From Marivita sp. GX14005 (GTDB lineage Bacteria > Pseudomonadota > Alphaproteobacteria > Rhodobacterales > Rhodobacteraceae), in the NCBI RefSeq assembly GCF_023370775.1, contig NZ_JAMCCQ010000002.1:124001-188000 (forward strand): a DNA stretch of 64,000 bases, in the 5' to 3' direction. The translations under genes were made by a program, and so were the position numbers. The notes beneath the pieces are model-generated. The model was not told where the DNA came from. It did not search any database and worked only from the letters and a program-made list of their open reading frames with translations. Shown here piece after piece: positions 27,203 to 36,396 of this stretch (positions are counted from its first letter, which is position 1; every line of letters starts with the position of its first letter).

Positions 27203-28780
27203 TCAGTTCGAGACCTGTTCACGCAGGATTGAGCCGGTGAGCGAGATCAGCAGGTAGATGCCCGAGAAGATCAGGAAGGTCAGCAGCGTGTTCTCGAAGG
27301 CGCGCGGATAACTGGGATCCTGAGATGGCAGGGGGTAGACCGAGGTGGTCAGATAGCGCGCCTGGCTGTCGGCATCGCGGCGGGCCTGTTCGAGCCGTTC
27401 GAGCGCGGCGGCGAGCATCATGTCGCGCGTCGCCAGATCGGCCTCGGCCAGCTGGATTTGCACCGATGTTTCGGCCAGCGATCCTTCGCCCTCGCTTTCC
27501 TCTGTCAGTTCGGCGCCGATCTGCGCCTTGAGCGCCTCGAGGCGGCGAATGTCGGCCTCCACCCCTTCGACGCGGCTGCGATTGGGGCGGGCGTTGTCCA
27601 TCAGGGCCTGAAGCTGCAGGTTCTTTTCCTGAAGCTGCGTTTCGACATTTTCGATGCGGGCCTGCAATGCCGCGATGCGCGCGCGCGGGTCGAGCACGGT
27701 GCTTTGCTGTTGCAGGCGCACCAGCTTTTCCTGCGCCTCGCGGCGTGCGGCTTCTGCCTCCTCCAGCCCGACCCTGGCATCCTTCACGGCGTTCTCGCGC
27801 TTGCGGGCTGACAGGTTGTCCACGCGTTCCTCGGCATAGCCGATGAGCGCCTGCGAGAAATCGGTGGCGACCTGCGGATCGGCGGCGGCGACTTCCATGC
27901 GGATCACGCCTTCGGTCGGATCGTAGCCGATCTGGACGTATTTTTTGTAAATCTTGAACATTTCCTCGGAGGTTGCATCGGCATCGAGCCGCCGCAGCGG
28001 ATCGATATCGTCCTGCGAGAAATGCGCCTTGAACCCGACATCGGAATCGAGCCTGAGCATCGCATCTTTCGAGGTGAGGTAGCTTTGAACGGCGATGGCG
28101 TCCTGATTGGTGGCGAATTGCGTGCCGGAAAGCAGCCCGCCCATGCCTCCGCCGCTGGTTTCGGCCTTGAGGATGAGGAATTCGGATTTCGTTGCATACA
28201 TCGGTGTTGCGAGGGTGAAGAAATACCATCCCGCAATCACCGTTGGCAGAAAGACGAAGGCCGCGAGCCGGGCGAACAGCATCCGAAGGCGCAGGTTCCG
28301 CCGGCGGGCCATGTCCTGCTGGATCGCCATGATCTCCTGCGCGCGGCGTTCGGACGGGCTGCGGTTGTCGGTCGCGGGCAGGTTGGAGGTTGCCGGCTTG
28401 ACCGTCTGGGGCAGTTGCGGCTGCCGCGCCAGCGGCTCCTCGGGGGCGGCTGGCGGCTTTTTCGCCGGCACCATCAGGTCGAGCGCGTTTTCGCGCTGGA
28501 ACGGGTCGATCCCCTTGAGCCGCAGCATGTAGACCGCTTCGAAATCGGTGTTCGGGGTCAGCCCGTGCTTGTGCGCGATGCGCCGTGCCATGCGCAATTG
28601 CCGGCCGGTCAGCCCTTCCTTGCGGATCGCCTCGATCGCCTGTTCGACGCCGCCATCGACCGGACGGCTCACGCGTTCCGGCGTCGGGCGCGCTGCGGCG
28701 GGCGGCTGGCCGGCGGCGGGCTGGGCCGCGCCGGGGCTGCGCCGGATGCGGAAGCGTTTAGCCTTGGGTTTCGTAGTCAT
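27203..28780 (-). CDS. kpsE: Capsule polysaccharide export inner-membrane protein, KpsE family
   Basis: Polysaccharide co-polymerase-type protein (525 aa) that spans the periplasm to link the KpsMT exporter to the outer membrane. After a Pro/Ala-rich cytosolic region (1-165) there is a first membrane span (~AFVFLPTVIAGWYF), a long periplasmic coiled-coil region (~300-480) and a second span near the C-terminus (LLTFLIFSGIYLLISL). The N-terminal ~160 residues are longer than in E. coli KpsE. It overlaps kpsT by 23 bp. Confidence 0.88.
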   Translation of the reverse strand: MTTKPKAKRFRIRRSPGAAQPAAGQPPAAARPTPERVSRPVDGGVEQAIEAIRKEGLTGRQLRMARRIAHKHGLTPNTDFEAVYMLRLKGIDPFQRENALDLMVPAKKPPAAPEEPLARQPQLPQTVKPATSNLPATDNRSPSERRAQEIMAIQQDMARRRNLRLRMLFARLAAFVFLPTVIAGWYFFTLATPMYATKSEFLILKAETSGGGMGGLLSGTQFATNQDAIAVQSYLTSKDAMLRLDSDVGFKAHFSQDDIDPLRRLDADATSEEMFKIYKKYVQIGYDPTEGVIRMEVAAADPQVATDFSQALIGYAEERVDNLSARKRENAVKDARVGLEEAEAARREAQEKLVRLQQQSTVLDPRARIAALQARIENVETQLQEKNLQLQALMDNARPNRSRVEGVEADIRRLEALKAQIGAELTEESEGEGSLAETSVQIQLAEADLATRDMMLAAALERLEQARRDADSQARYLTTSVYPLPSQDPSYPRAFENTLLTFLIFSGIYLLISLTGSILREQVSN

Positions 28781-29417
28781 AGAGCTGTTTCGCTTCTTCC
28801 AGGGTATCGAACATATGCAGCTGACCGTCCATCAGGACGGCGGCCTTGCTGGCGAATCGCGCGAGGGTTTCGGGCTGGTGAGAGACGATCACCATCGTCG
28901 TCGTGCGCAGGCGTTCGGCCAGGATATCGCCGGCCTTGCGGTTGAAATTGACGTCCGTGTAGGTCGGCATCCCCTCATCGACGAGGTAGATATCGAAATC
29001 CAGCGCGAGCATCAGCGCGAAGGTGAACCGCGCGCGCATGCCCGAGGAATAGGTGCCGAGCGGCTGATCGAAATATTCCCCCAGATCGCACAGCCAGCGG
29101 CAATACGCCTCCACATAGTCGGGATCGAGCCCGTAGAGCCGGGCGATGAAGCGCGAGTTTTCCATCGCGGTATGCTTGGTCACGACGCCGCCCATGAAGC
29201 CGAGGGGAAAGGAGACCCGGCTTGTCTTGCGAATCTCGCCCTCGTCGGGTTTTTCCAGCCCCGCCATCATCTTGATAAGGGTCGTCTTGCCAGTGCCGTT
29301 CGGCGCGAGGATGCCGAGCGATTGACCCGGTTCCACGCGAAAGGAGGCCCGGTCGAGGATCACCTTTCGGTGCGAGCCGGTCCAGAATGATTTGCTGACA
29401 TTGTCGAATTCCAGCAT
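28758..29417 (-). CDS. kpsT: Capsule polysaccharide export ATP-binding protein, KpsT family
   Basis: A 219-aa ABC ATPase for group 2-type capsule export. The Walker A is APNGTGKTT, the signature is GTYSSGMRARFTF (KpsT-type rather than LSGGQ), and the Walker B is DIYLVDEGMP. It overlaps kpsE at its 3' end. The membrane partner kpsM is not adjacent on either side. Confidence 0.92.
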   Translation of the reverse strand: MLEFDNVSKSFWTGSHRKVILDRASFRVEPGQSLGILAPNGTGKTTLIKMMAGLEKPDEGEIRKTSRVSFPLGFMGGVVTKHTAMENSRFIARLYGLDPDYVEAYCRWLCDLGEYFDQPLGTYSSGMRARFTFALMLALDFDIYLVDEGMPTYTDVNFNRKAGDILAERLRTTTMVIVSHQPETLARFASKAAVLMDGQLHMFDTLEEAKQLYDYETQG

Positions 29418-29487
29418 GTCGCCCCTTTATCTCCGTACAGGCATCGCACGGGATTGTTTCCAAAGGGTTTAGATTTTGATTTTGACT

Positions 29488-29503
29488 GGATTGTGACCAA
29501 TCC
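29488..29503. promoter_or_regulatory. Short inverted repeat between the sulfotransferase gene and kpsT
   Basis: GGATTG and CAATCC arms are separated by TGAC. The repeat lies in the 114-bp AT-richer gap downstream of the sulfotransferase stop and upstream of kpsT. It could be a weak terminator or an operator; no T run follows it. Confidence 0.3.
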
Positions 29504-29531
29504 GTAGCAAATTCCGGATACTGTTGATGGA

Positions 29532-30455
29532 TCAGTGCCGGATCGTTTGCCTGACTTGCCGGTGAATTGACAGATCGGCGGCGTAATACTCCTCAAGCCG
29601 CCCCCGAAGGTCGTATGGCAGGTAACTGTTCAGATCGAGCGTCGGCGCATTGTCCAGATCGCCGGGCAGCAGATCGGCCGCGATGGAAAGGTGCTCGCGC
29701 TCTGCACTGCGCGAGGCGTTGATGTGCGGCAGTGTGATTTCCGATCCGATATGCGCGCCCAGATCCTCCGCCAGACGGTCGAGCGCGCGGACGTCGTAGA
29801 TATGAGTGAAGGGAATATGGCCCATGTAGAAGACCTGTGGCTGCCAGTGACTGTTCAGGGTCTGCGGCTCTTCGGACAGGATGTATTCCGCGAATTCGCG
29901 GAATGTGATGCCGTGCGCGTAATCCTCTTCGTTCAGTTCAGGCTTGCCGAAAATGGCGCACAGCACCTCATCTATGGTCTGGCGCTGGTTCTCGCGCGTG
30001 CGATTGACGACGAATTTCTCGACATAGGCACTGACCAGACGATCAAGCGGGTGGCGAAAGATCACGAACCGCATCCAGCCATCGCCCGTCAGTGCCGCCC
30101 GGATTTCTTCGTCGGAACGGTCCTTGAACTGCAGCCCGGTGTTGCGGCTATCGAGGATGTGATGGATGCCCTCGTCCTTGTCATCGGTCAGACCGCCCAA
30201 CTCGGCGACCAGCCGCTTGGTCGAAGAACAGGCGTTCTTGGCCACCGGCTGATAAATCAGCTTCAACGTATCGACGATCATTGCCTGACTGGTCGGAGAG
30301 CGCTTGCGCGATACCGACAATGGGCAATGCCCCTCACGTTTTCGGCGGGTCAGCCGGGGTTTGACGGGTTGAGGGCCGGCGGGCGTGTTGGGCTCGGCCA
30401 TCTGCGCCGAAGGGGCAAAGGAGCGGCGCAGTCTGACCAAGAGAGAATTTCCCAT
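29532..30455 (-). CDS. Sulfotransferase family 2 protein
   Basis: Probable PAPS-dependent carbohydrate sulfotransferase (Sulfotransfer_2 type, 307 aa). The 5'-phosphosulfate-binding loop appears as VAKNACSSTKR, and the 3'-phosphate-binding motif as IFRHPLDRLVSAYVEKF. The N-terminal ~55 residues are basic and low in complexity. Its place before kpsT-kpsE suggests that it sulfates the exported polysaccharide (inference). The start at 30455 follows GGACGG. Confidence 0.8.
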   Translation of the reverse strand: MGNSLLVRLRRSFAPSAQMAEPNTPAGPQPVKPRLTRRKREGHCPLSVSRKRSPTSQAMIVDTLKLIYQPVAKNACSSTKRLVAELGGLTDDKDEGIHHILDSRNTGLQFKDRSDEEIRAALTGDGWMRFVIFRHPLDRLVSAYVEKFVVNRTRENQRQTIDEVLCAIFGKPELNEEDYAHGITFREFAEYILSEEPQTLNSHWQPQVFYMGHIPFTHIYDVRALDRLAEDLGAHIGSEITLPHINASRSAEREHLSIAADLLPGDLDNAPTLDLNSYLPYDLRGRLEEYYAADLSIHRQVRQTIRH

Positions 30456-30801
30456 CGACCGTCCTTTCGCCAAACGCCTGCTTTTTCAGGCATGCGCCGT
30501 AACTACCGCAATTCGATCCGTTTGAGAAGAATCCGCCAGTCCGATTGCGATTACAGGCCGGAGAAGGCCGAATGGCGTGTGAAAAACCGCCGAAATGCGC
30601 ACAAAGCGACACAATGTCGTTTTTAGCGCTAACGAGGACGGTTTGCGGTGCCTGAACGGCGGCGGCATGGAAATACTCGGCCTCCTATGTCGCTGCTTGC
30701 AAAACTTCAGCAACCTTGTTGCATTATGTATCGCAAAGCGGTTTAGTCACGACATAAAAGAACGCGGAAACAATCCGCGGCCATAAACAGGGAGGGCATT
30801 T
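30456..30801. other. 346-bp intergenic region upstream of the polyamine-type ABC operon
   Basis: No gene is seen here. Small symmetric elements are CGACA-CAA-TGTCG followed by T5 (30607-30624), TTAGCGCTAA (30623-30632) and CGCGGA-AACAA-TCCGCG (30763-30779), the last just before the Shine-Dalgarno GGAGGG. A possible promoter is TTGCAT (30719-30724), 17 nt, TTTAGT (30742-30747). None is certain. Confidence 0.35.
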
Positions 30802-31905
30802 TTGCCAGACTCGTCACACAATGACGCGTTCGTTGAATTTGAACGGGTGCAAAAAAGCTATGACGGCGTGCAGCTCGTCGTCAAAGATTTGAACCTCACC
30901 ATGCCCAAGGGCGAATTTCTGACGATGCTCGGGCCGTCTGGATCGGGCAAGACGACCTGCCTGATGATGCTCGCCGGGTTCGAAACGGCGACGCATGGCG
31001 ACATCCGCCTCGATGGCCGGCCGATCAACAACATCCCGCCGCACAAGCGCGGCATCGGCATGGTGTTCCAGAACTACGCGCTGTTTCCGCATATGACGAT
31101 TGCCGAAAATCTCAGCTTCCCGCTGGAGGTGCGCAAGATCGGCAAATCCGACCGCGAGGCGAAGGTGCGCCGCGCGCTCGACATGGTGGAGATGGGCGAT
31201 TTCGGCGGCCGCCGCCCGGCGCAGCTTTCGGGCGGTCAGCAGCAGCGTATCGCGCTGGCGCGCGCGTTGGTGTTCGAGCCGGAGCTGGTGCTGATGGATG
31301 AGCCGCTCGGCGCGCTCGACAAGCAGTTGCGCGAGAAGATGCAGTTCGAGATCACGCATCTGGCGCACCGTCTGGGCATCACCGTGGTCTACGTGACGCA
31401 CGACCAGACCGAAGCGTTGACGATGTCGGACCGCGTCGCGGTGTTCGATGACGGCCGTATCCAGCAGCTTGCCCCGCCCGATGAGCTTTACGAGGCGCCG
31501 CAAAACAGCTTCGTCGCGCAGTTCATCGGCGAGAACAACACGCTCGAAGGCACCGTGCGCGAGATCGGCGGCAATCGCTGTCTGGTCGAGCTGGATGACG
31601 GCGAATTGATTGACGCCTTGCCGGTCAACGTGTCCAAACCGGGCGAGCGCACTCGTGTTTCGATCCGGCCCGAAAGGGTCGAGTTCGACAAGAGCCGCCT
31701 GCAGGAAGGCGTGCATACGCTCAAGGCGGAAGTGCTGGAATTCATTTACATGGGCGACATTTTCCGCACGCGGCTCAGCGTGGCGGGGAACGATGATTTC
31801 GTCATCAAGACGCGCAACGCCCCCGATCAGGTGCGGCTCGAACCGGGCGCGCAGATCGAGATCGGCTGGCTGCCCGAGGATTGCCGCGCGCTCGACGCGG
31901 GCTAG
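30802..31905 (+). CDS. Polyamine-type ABC transporter ATP-binding protein (PotA-like)
   Basis: A 367-aa importer ATPase of the spermidine/putrescine/Fe3+ class. Walker A is GPSGSGKTT, the signature LSGGQQQRIALARAL, Walker B LVLMDEPLGALD, the switch THDQTEALTMSD, and the C-terminal half is a TOBE-type regulatory domain. The start is TTG at 30802, supported by a strong GGGAGGG 8 nt upstream and the absence of a closer ATG. It is the first gene of a five-gene importer operon. Confidence 0.9.
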   Translation: MPDSSHNDAFVEFERVQKSYDGVQLVVKDLNLTMPKGEFLTMLGPSGSGKTTCLMMLAGFETATHGDIRLDGRPINNIPPHKRGIGMVFQNYALFPHMTIAENLSFPLEVRKIGKSDREAKVRRALDMVEMGDFGGRRPAQLSGGQQQRIALARALVFEPELVLMDEPLGALDKQLREKMQFEITHLAHRLGITVVYVTHDQTEALTMSDRVAVFDDGRIQQLAPPDELYEAPQNSFVAQFIGENNTLEGTVREIGGNRCLVELDDGELIDALPVNVSKPGERTRVSIRPERVEFDKSRLQEGVHTLKAEVLEFIYMGDIFRTRLSVAGNDDFVIKTRNAPDQVRLEPGAQIEIGWLPEDCRALDAG

Positions 31906-32009
31906 CGGCGCGGCGCCAGTGGGAGGCCGGCGCCTTCAGTCAGATGCGGAATGTTCGATCCGGCGCACCGCATCCTTCGACATAACCGGATTGCAAAGGG
32001 AGACCACGA

Positions 32010-33116
32010 ATGAAACTGTCTACAACTCTACTGGCGACGAGCGCCCTGACCGCTGCTGCCGTTGCGGCACACGCGCAGGACATGGCCGATGACATGACGC
32101 TCGTCAGCTGGGGCGGCGCGTATCAGGAAAGCCAGAACAAGGCCTATCTTCAGCCCTATCTCGAAGAGCATCCCGAGGTCAGCGCGTCCTGGGATGAAAG
32201 CTCTGCCGAGGCTGTGGCCAAGCTGCGTGCGATGAACGAGGCGGGCAACATCACCTGGGATCTGGTCGATGTCGTGGCCTCCGACGCGCTGCGCCTGTGC
32301 GACGAAGGTCTGGCGATGGAGCTGGATTTCAACGAGGTTCTGGCCGAGGGCGATGACGGCTCGACGCCCGAAGAAGATTTCGGCGACCTGCTGATCAATG
32401 ACTGTTTCGTGCCGCAGATCGTCTATTCGACCACCTTCGGCTACCGCACCGACATGGTGGGCGACACCCCGCCATCCTCCGTGTGCGATGTGTTCGATCT
32501 GGAAACCTATCCGGGCAAGCGCGCGCTGCAGAAGCGGCCGATCGACAACATGGAATGGGCGCTCTACTGCGACGGCGTCGAGAAGGACGAGATCTACGAC
32601 GTTCTGGGCACCGACGAGGGTGTCGATCGCGCACTCGCCAAGCTCGACACGATCAAGGATCAGGTCGTCTGGTGGACCGCCGGCGCGGAAACGCCGCAGC
32701 TTCTCGCCGATGGCGAGGTCGTCATGGGCTCGACCTTCAACGGTCGCCTCTTCTCGGCCATCGCGGAGCAGGATCAGCCGATCGATATGCTCTGGGACAT
32801 GCAGTCCTTCGATCTCGACGGCTGGATCATCCCCGAAGGTCTGCCGGAAGATCGTCTGGCGCGGGTGCTGGATTTCCTGAAATTCGCCACCGATACGCAG
32901 CGTCTTGCCGATCAGGCGAAGTACATCTCCTACGGTCCGGCGCGCAATTCCTCCGCGCCGCTGGTCGGCCAGCATGCCGAGCTCGGTATCGACATGGCAC
33001 CGCATATGCCGACCGATCCGGCCAATGCGACGAATGTTCACCTCTATGACTACGAATGGTGGGCTGACAACCGCGATGATCTGGACGCCAAGTTCCAGTC
33101 CTGGCTCGCGCAATAA
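32010..33116 (+). CDS. Extracellular substrate-binding protein, PotD-like
   Basis: Periplasmic solute-binding protein of 368 aa with a signal peptide cut near AHAQ. It has the N-terminal LVSWGGAYQESQNKAY stretch of the PotD/SBP_bac family, a VDVVASDALRLCDEG block and a C-terminal YEWWADNRDDLDAKFQSW. It probably delivers a polyamine or related cation to the permeases encoded downstream. The ligand cannot be fixed. Tandem hairpins follow it. Confidence 0.88.
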   Translation: MKLSTTLLATSALTAAAVAAHAQDMADDMTLVSWGGAYQESQNKAYLQPYLEEHPEVSASWDESSAEAVAKLRAMNEAGNITWDLVDVVASDALRLCDEGLAMELDFNEVLAEGDDGSTPEEDFGDLLINDCFVPQIVYSTTFGYRTDMVGDTPPSSVCDVFDLETYPGKRALQKRPIDNMEWALYCDGVEKDEIYDVLGTDEGVDRALAKLDTIKDQVVWWTAGAETPQLLADGEVVMGSTFNGRLFSAIAEQDQPIDMLWDMQSFDLDGWIIPEGLPEDRLARVLDFLKFATDTQRLADQAKYISYGPARNSSAPLVGQHAELGIDMAPHMPTDPANATNVHLYDYEWWADNRDDLDAKFQSWLAQ

Positions 33117-33123
33117 TCTCGCC

Positions 33124-33188
33124 GGGGCGGGGCAACCCGCCCTGCGCTGGGGCAGGCCGACGGCCTGTCCCGTTTCCCGAAGGGACGG
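33124..33188 (+). promoter_or_regulatory. Three tandem hairpins after the binding-protein gene
   Basis: First: GGGCGGG-GCAA-CCCGCCC (33125-33142). Second: GGGGCAGGCC-GAC-GGCCTGTCCC with one G-U pair (33149-33171). Third: CCGT and CCC pairing with GGG and ACGG (33170-33188). The third includes the AAGGGA Shine-Dalgarno of the next gene, so it could limit its translation. The second and third share two bases, so they may be mutually exclusive. Confidence 0.55.
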
Positions 33189-33194
33189 AAATTA

Positions 33195-33482
33195 ATGCCC
33201 AAAGGCTATATCATCGGTCATATCACCGTGAACGATCCCGAGGCCTACCGGGAATATGTGGAGCGTGATACGCCGATCCTCGAAGGCCATGGCGGGCGGT
33301 TCATCGTGCGCGGCGGAGCGTCCGAAACAGTCGAGGGGCAATCGGAGCGGCGACATGTCGTGATCGAGTTCGACGATTTCGAAGCCGCGAAGCGGGCCTA
33401 TCACGACCCGGCCTATCAGGAAGTCGCCGAGATTCGCCGCCGCACCGCCACCAGCACGATCATTCTAGTCGAAGGCACCTGA
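33195..33482 (+). CDS. DUF1330 domain-containing protein
   Basis: A 95-aa dimeric alpha/beta-barrel-type protein of the DUF1330 family, beginning MPKGYIIGHITVNDPEAYREY. Members are small cytosolic proteins of unknown function. It sits between the binding protein and permease genes with 4 bp to the latter, so it is co-translated with the importer. Its role there is unclear. Confidence 0.88.
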   Translation: MPKGYIIGHITVNDPEAYREYVERDTPILEGHGGRFIVRGGASETVEGQSERRHVVIEFDDFEAAKRAYHDPAYQEVAEIRRRTATSTIILVEGT

Positions 33483-33486
33483 CGAC

Positions 33487-35199
33487 ATGAGCCATCCAGC
33501 GACCGATCCCGACAAGATCATCGGAACGACGCCAGACAATGCGCTGCGCAATGCCGATCGGGCCGATGCCCGAGCCGACGGGCCGGTGCTCGCCGCCGAT
33601 GGCACGCCGCTCAAGCGGTCCCTGGCCCGTGCGCTTCGGGCGCAGAAGCTGCGTGCGCTGGCGCTGATCGCGCCGCTTCTCATCTTCGTTCTCGTCAGCT
33701 TCATTGCGCCCATCGGCGATATGCTTTTCCGCTCGGTCGAGAACCAGATCGTCAAGGACACGCTGCCGCGCACGGTTGTCGCGCTGCGCGACTATGATGC
33801 GGCCTCCACCGAATTGCCGCGCGACGAGGTGTTCGAAGCGGCCTATTACGATATTTTCTATGCAGCCGAGCGCAAGATCCACACACGGCTCGGCTCGCGC
33901 CTGAATTACGAGATGTCGGGCGCATCCTCGCTTTTCCGCAAATCCGGGCGCGGGCTCGACGATGTCGGAGAGCTTTATCAGGATCAGTTCGAGGCTTTGA
34001 ATGAGGGCTGGGACGAGGCCGGCCCCTGGGTCGAGATCATGGCCGATCCCGAATGGGTGACCGAGCAGGCGGCATGGGACGCCGCGCCGGAAGGCCGGAT
34101 GCCGCGCTTCGAGCTGCGTGAGGGGATCGCCGAAATCCTGCCGCGCACCAGCGAGGCTTACGAGACCTTCGCCCGGTTCACCCAAGTCGAAGAGGGCGAC
34201 AGCCCGCTCGAGGAAGAGCCGTGGTCGGCCGTTCACACGGCGCTTTACCAGGATCTCTCGGCCACCGACCTTTCCGGCTATTCCGGCCCGCGCGCCGACA
34301 TGCTGCAGGCGGCTGACGCTCTCGTGGAGAGTGACGGTTTCGAAACCGTCGCCTTCCGCGATGCCTTTGCTGAGGTCGATGAGGACTGGGTGGAGCCCGA
34401 GATATGGCAGACCATCAAGATGTATAGCCCCGCCTACACGTCGGGATATTTCCTCAACTCCATCGACATGCAGAAAACGGCGGACGGTCCGGCGCTGCGC
34501 GATGCGGATGAGCGCATCTACGGGCTGCTCTTCTGGCGCACGCTGTTCATGAGCCTCGTCATCACGTTCAGCTGCATCCTTCTGGGGTATCCCATCGCCT
34601 ATCTTCTGTCGAACCTGCCCTCGGGCAAGGCGAACCTGCTGATGATCCTCGTCCTTCTGCCCTTCTGGACCTCGCTTCTGGTGCGCACGAGCGCGTGGAA
34701 GGTGATGTTGCAGCAGCAAGGGGTGATAAACGACGTGCTCGTCTGGCTCGGCATGGTGTCGGATGACGGGCGGCTGGTGATGATCAACAACCAGTTCGGC
34801 ACCATCGTCGCGATGACGCATATCCTGCTGCCCTTCATGATCCTGCCGATGTTCTCGGTCATGTCGACCATTCCGGTCTCCTATACCCGCGCCGCGAAAT
34901 CGCTTGGCGCGACCAACTGGACGGCCTTCTGGCGGGTCTATTTCCCGCAATCGGTGCCGGGGATCGGCGCTGGCTCGATCCTCGTGTTCATCCTATCGAT
35001 CGGCTATTACATCACGCCCGAGATTGTCGGCGGCACCTCCGGCATCTTCATCTCGAACCGGATCGCCTATCACATCTCCAGCTCGCTCAACTGGGGTCTG
35101 GCGGCGGCGCTCGGCTCGATCCTGCTGGTGGTCGTGCTGATCCTCTACTGGGCCTATGACCGGATCGTGGGCATCGACAACGTGAAACTGGGGGGCTGA
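33487..35199 (+). CDS. ABC transporter permease, PotB-like, with large periplasmic insertion
   Basis: A 570-aa inner-membrane subunit, far longer than PotB (~285 aa). The first span is at ~57-78 (LALIAPLLIFVLVSFIAPIG). Residues ~80-345 form an unusual hydrophilic, acidic domain predicted to be periplasmic. The remaining spans (~350-560) carry the permease core, with the EAA-like loop RAAKSLGATNWTAFWRVYFP. It pairs with the next gene. Confidence 0.87.
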   Translation: MSHPATDPDKIIGTTPDNALRNADRADARADGPVLAADGTPLKRSLARALRAQKLRALALIAPLLIFVLVSFIAPIGDMLFRSVENQIVKDTLPRTVVALRDYDAASTELPRDEVFEAAYYDIFYAAERKIHTRLGSRLNYEMSGASSLFRKSGRGLDDVGELYQDQFEALNEGWDEAGPWVEIMADPEWVTEQAAWDAAPEGRMPRFELREGIAEILPRTSEAYETFARFTQVEEGDSPLEEEPWSAVHTALYQDLSATDLSGYSGPRADMLQAADALVESDGFETVAFRDAFAEVDEDWVEPEIWQTIKMYSPAYTSGYFLNSIDMQKTADGPALRDADERIYGLLFWRTLFMSLVITFSCILLGYPIAYLLSNLPSGKANLLMILVLLPFWTSLLVRTSAWKVMLQQQGVINDVLVWLGMVSDDGRLVMINNQFGTIVAMTHILLPFMILPMFSVMSTIPVSYTRAAKSLGATNWTAFWRVYFPQSVPGIGAGSILVFILSIGYYITPEIVGGTSGIFISNRIAYHISSSLNWGLAAALGSILLVVVLILYWAYDRIVGIDNVKLGG

Positions 35200-35202
35200 T
35201 CC

Positions 35203-36393
35203 ATGTCCGAAGCGATACTCACGCCGATCGAGAAAAAGCCCATCGGTTTCACCGTCGGAGTTCTGGCCGCGGCCGGCGCTGTCGCCGGGCTGTTCATCGG
35301 CACGGCGCAAGGCTCGGGCCTCGTCGGGATCGTCGCTGGTGCAGTGCTGATGGCCGTGCTGGCCTTCGTCGCGCTCGAGGTGCTGGGCCCAGGAATGGAA
35401 AAACCGTTGCGCTGGGGTGTGATCGCGCTTTTCGCGGTGGCGGGGCTTTTGCTGGGGTCGGTGCCGGGGCTCATCCTCGGCGCACTCTTCGGCTGGTTCT
35501 TCGGCTGGTTCGCCTATTGGATCGGCATGGGGCGATACCGCGCGCATCTGGTGCCCTACCTGACCGGCGGGCAGGTGCTCTGGCACTACAGTTTCCGCGT
35601 CATCTGCGGCGCGATCTTCATCTTCCTGATCACGCCGATCCTCGTGGTGATGCCGCTGTCCTTCAACGCCGAGAACTTCTTCACCTTCACGCCGGGGATG
35701 CTGCGCTTCGATCCCGAGGCCTATTCACTCAAGCATTACCGGGATTTCCTGACCAACCCGGAATGGACCAACGCGGTCAAGAATTCGCTGATGGTTGCCC
35801 CGGTGGCGACGCTGATCTCGGTCGGGCTCGGCACGCTGGCCGCCATCGGCCTGAGCCAGAGCCACGTGCCGGGGAAGCGCGCGATCATGGCGATTCTGAT
35901 CTCGCCGATGATCGTGCCGCTGATCATTTCGGCGACAGGGATGTATTTCTTCTACTCCAAGATCGGCATCGTCGGCACATATTGGGGCATCGTGCTGGCC
36001 CATGCGGTGCTCGGGATTCCCTTCGTCATCATCACCGTCACGGCAACGTTGGTGGGTTTCGACAGGTCGCTGACCCGCGCTGCGGCGAATATGGGTGCCG
36101 ATCCGATCCGCACGTTCTTCAAGGTGCAGATGCCGCTGATCCTGCCTGGAGTGATCTCGGGGGGTCTTTTCGCTTTCATCACCTCCTTCGATGAGGTCGT
36201 CGTGGTGCTGTTCATCGGCTCGGCGGAATTGCAAACCTTGCCGTGGCAGATGTTCACCGGCCTGCGCGAGCAGATTTCGCCGACGATTCTGGCGGCGGCG
36301 ACGATCCTTGTCGGCATTTCCATCTGCCTGCTGACCACGGTGGAGATGTTGCGGCGGCGCTCCGAACGGCTCAGGGGGATGTCGCCGAGTTAG
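35203..36393 (+). CDS. ABC transporter permease, PotC-like
   Basis: A 396-aa inner-membrane subunit. The permease core (~135-390) has the EAA-type loop RAAANMGADPIRTFFKVQMP. The first ~110 residues add about four extra hydrophobic spans (GVLAAAGAVAGLFIG, GIVAGAVLMAVLAFVALEVL and two more), absent from typical PotC (~265 aa). It is the last gene of the operon, followed by palindromes and a terminator. Confidence 0.88.
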   Translation: MSEAILTPIEKKPIGFTVGVLAAAGAVAGLFIGTAQGSGLVGIVAGAVLMAVLAFVALEVLGPGMEKPLRWGVIALFAVAGLLLGSVPGLILGALFGWFFGWFAYWIGMGRYRAHLVPYLTGGQVLWHYSFRVICGAIFIFLITPILVVMPLSFNAENFFTFTPGMLRFDPEAYSLKHYRDFLTNPEWTNAVKNSLMVAPVATLISVGLGTLAAIGLSQSHVPGKRAIMAILISPMIVPLIISATGMYFFYSKIGIVGTYWGIVLAHAVLGIPFVIITVTATLVGFDRSLTRAAANMGADPIRTFFKVQMPLILPGVISGGLFAFITSFDEVVVVLFIGSAELQTLPWQMFTGLREQISPTILAAATILVGISICLLTTVEMLRRRSERLRGMSPS

Positions 36394-36396
36394 GAC

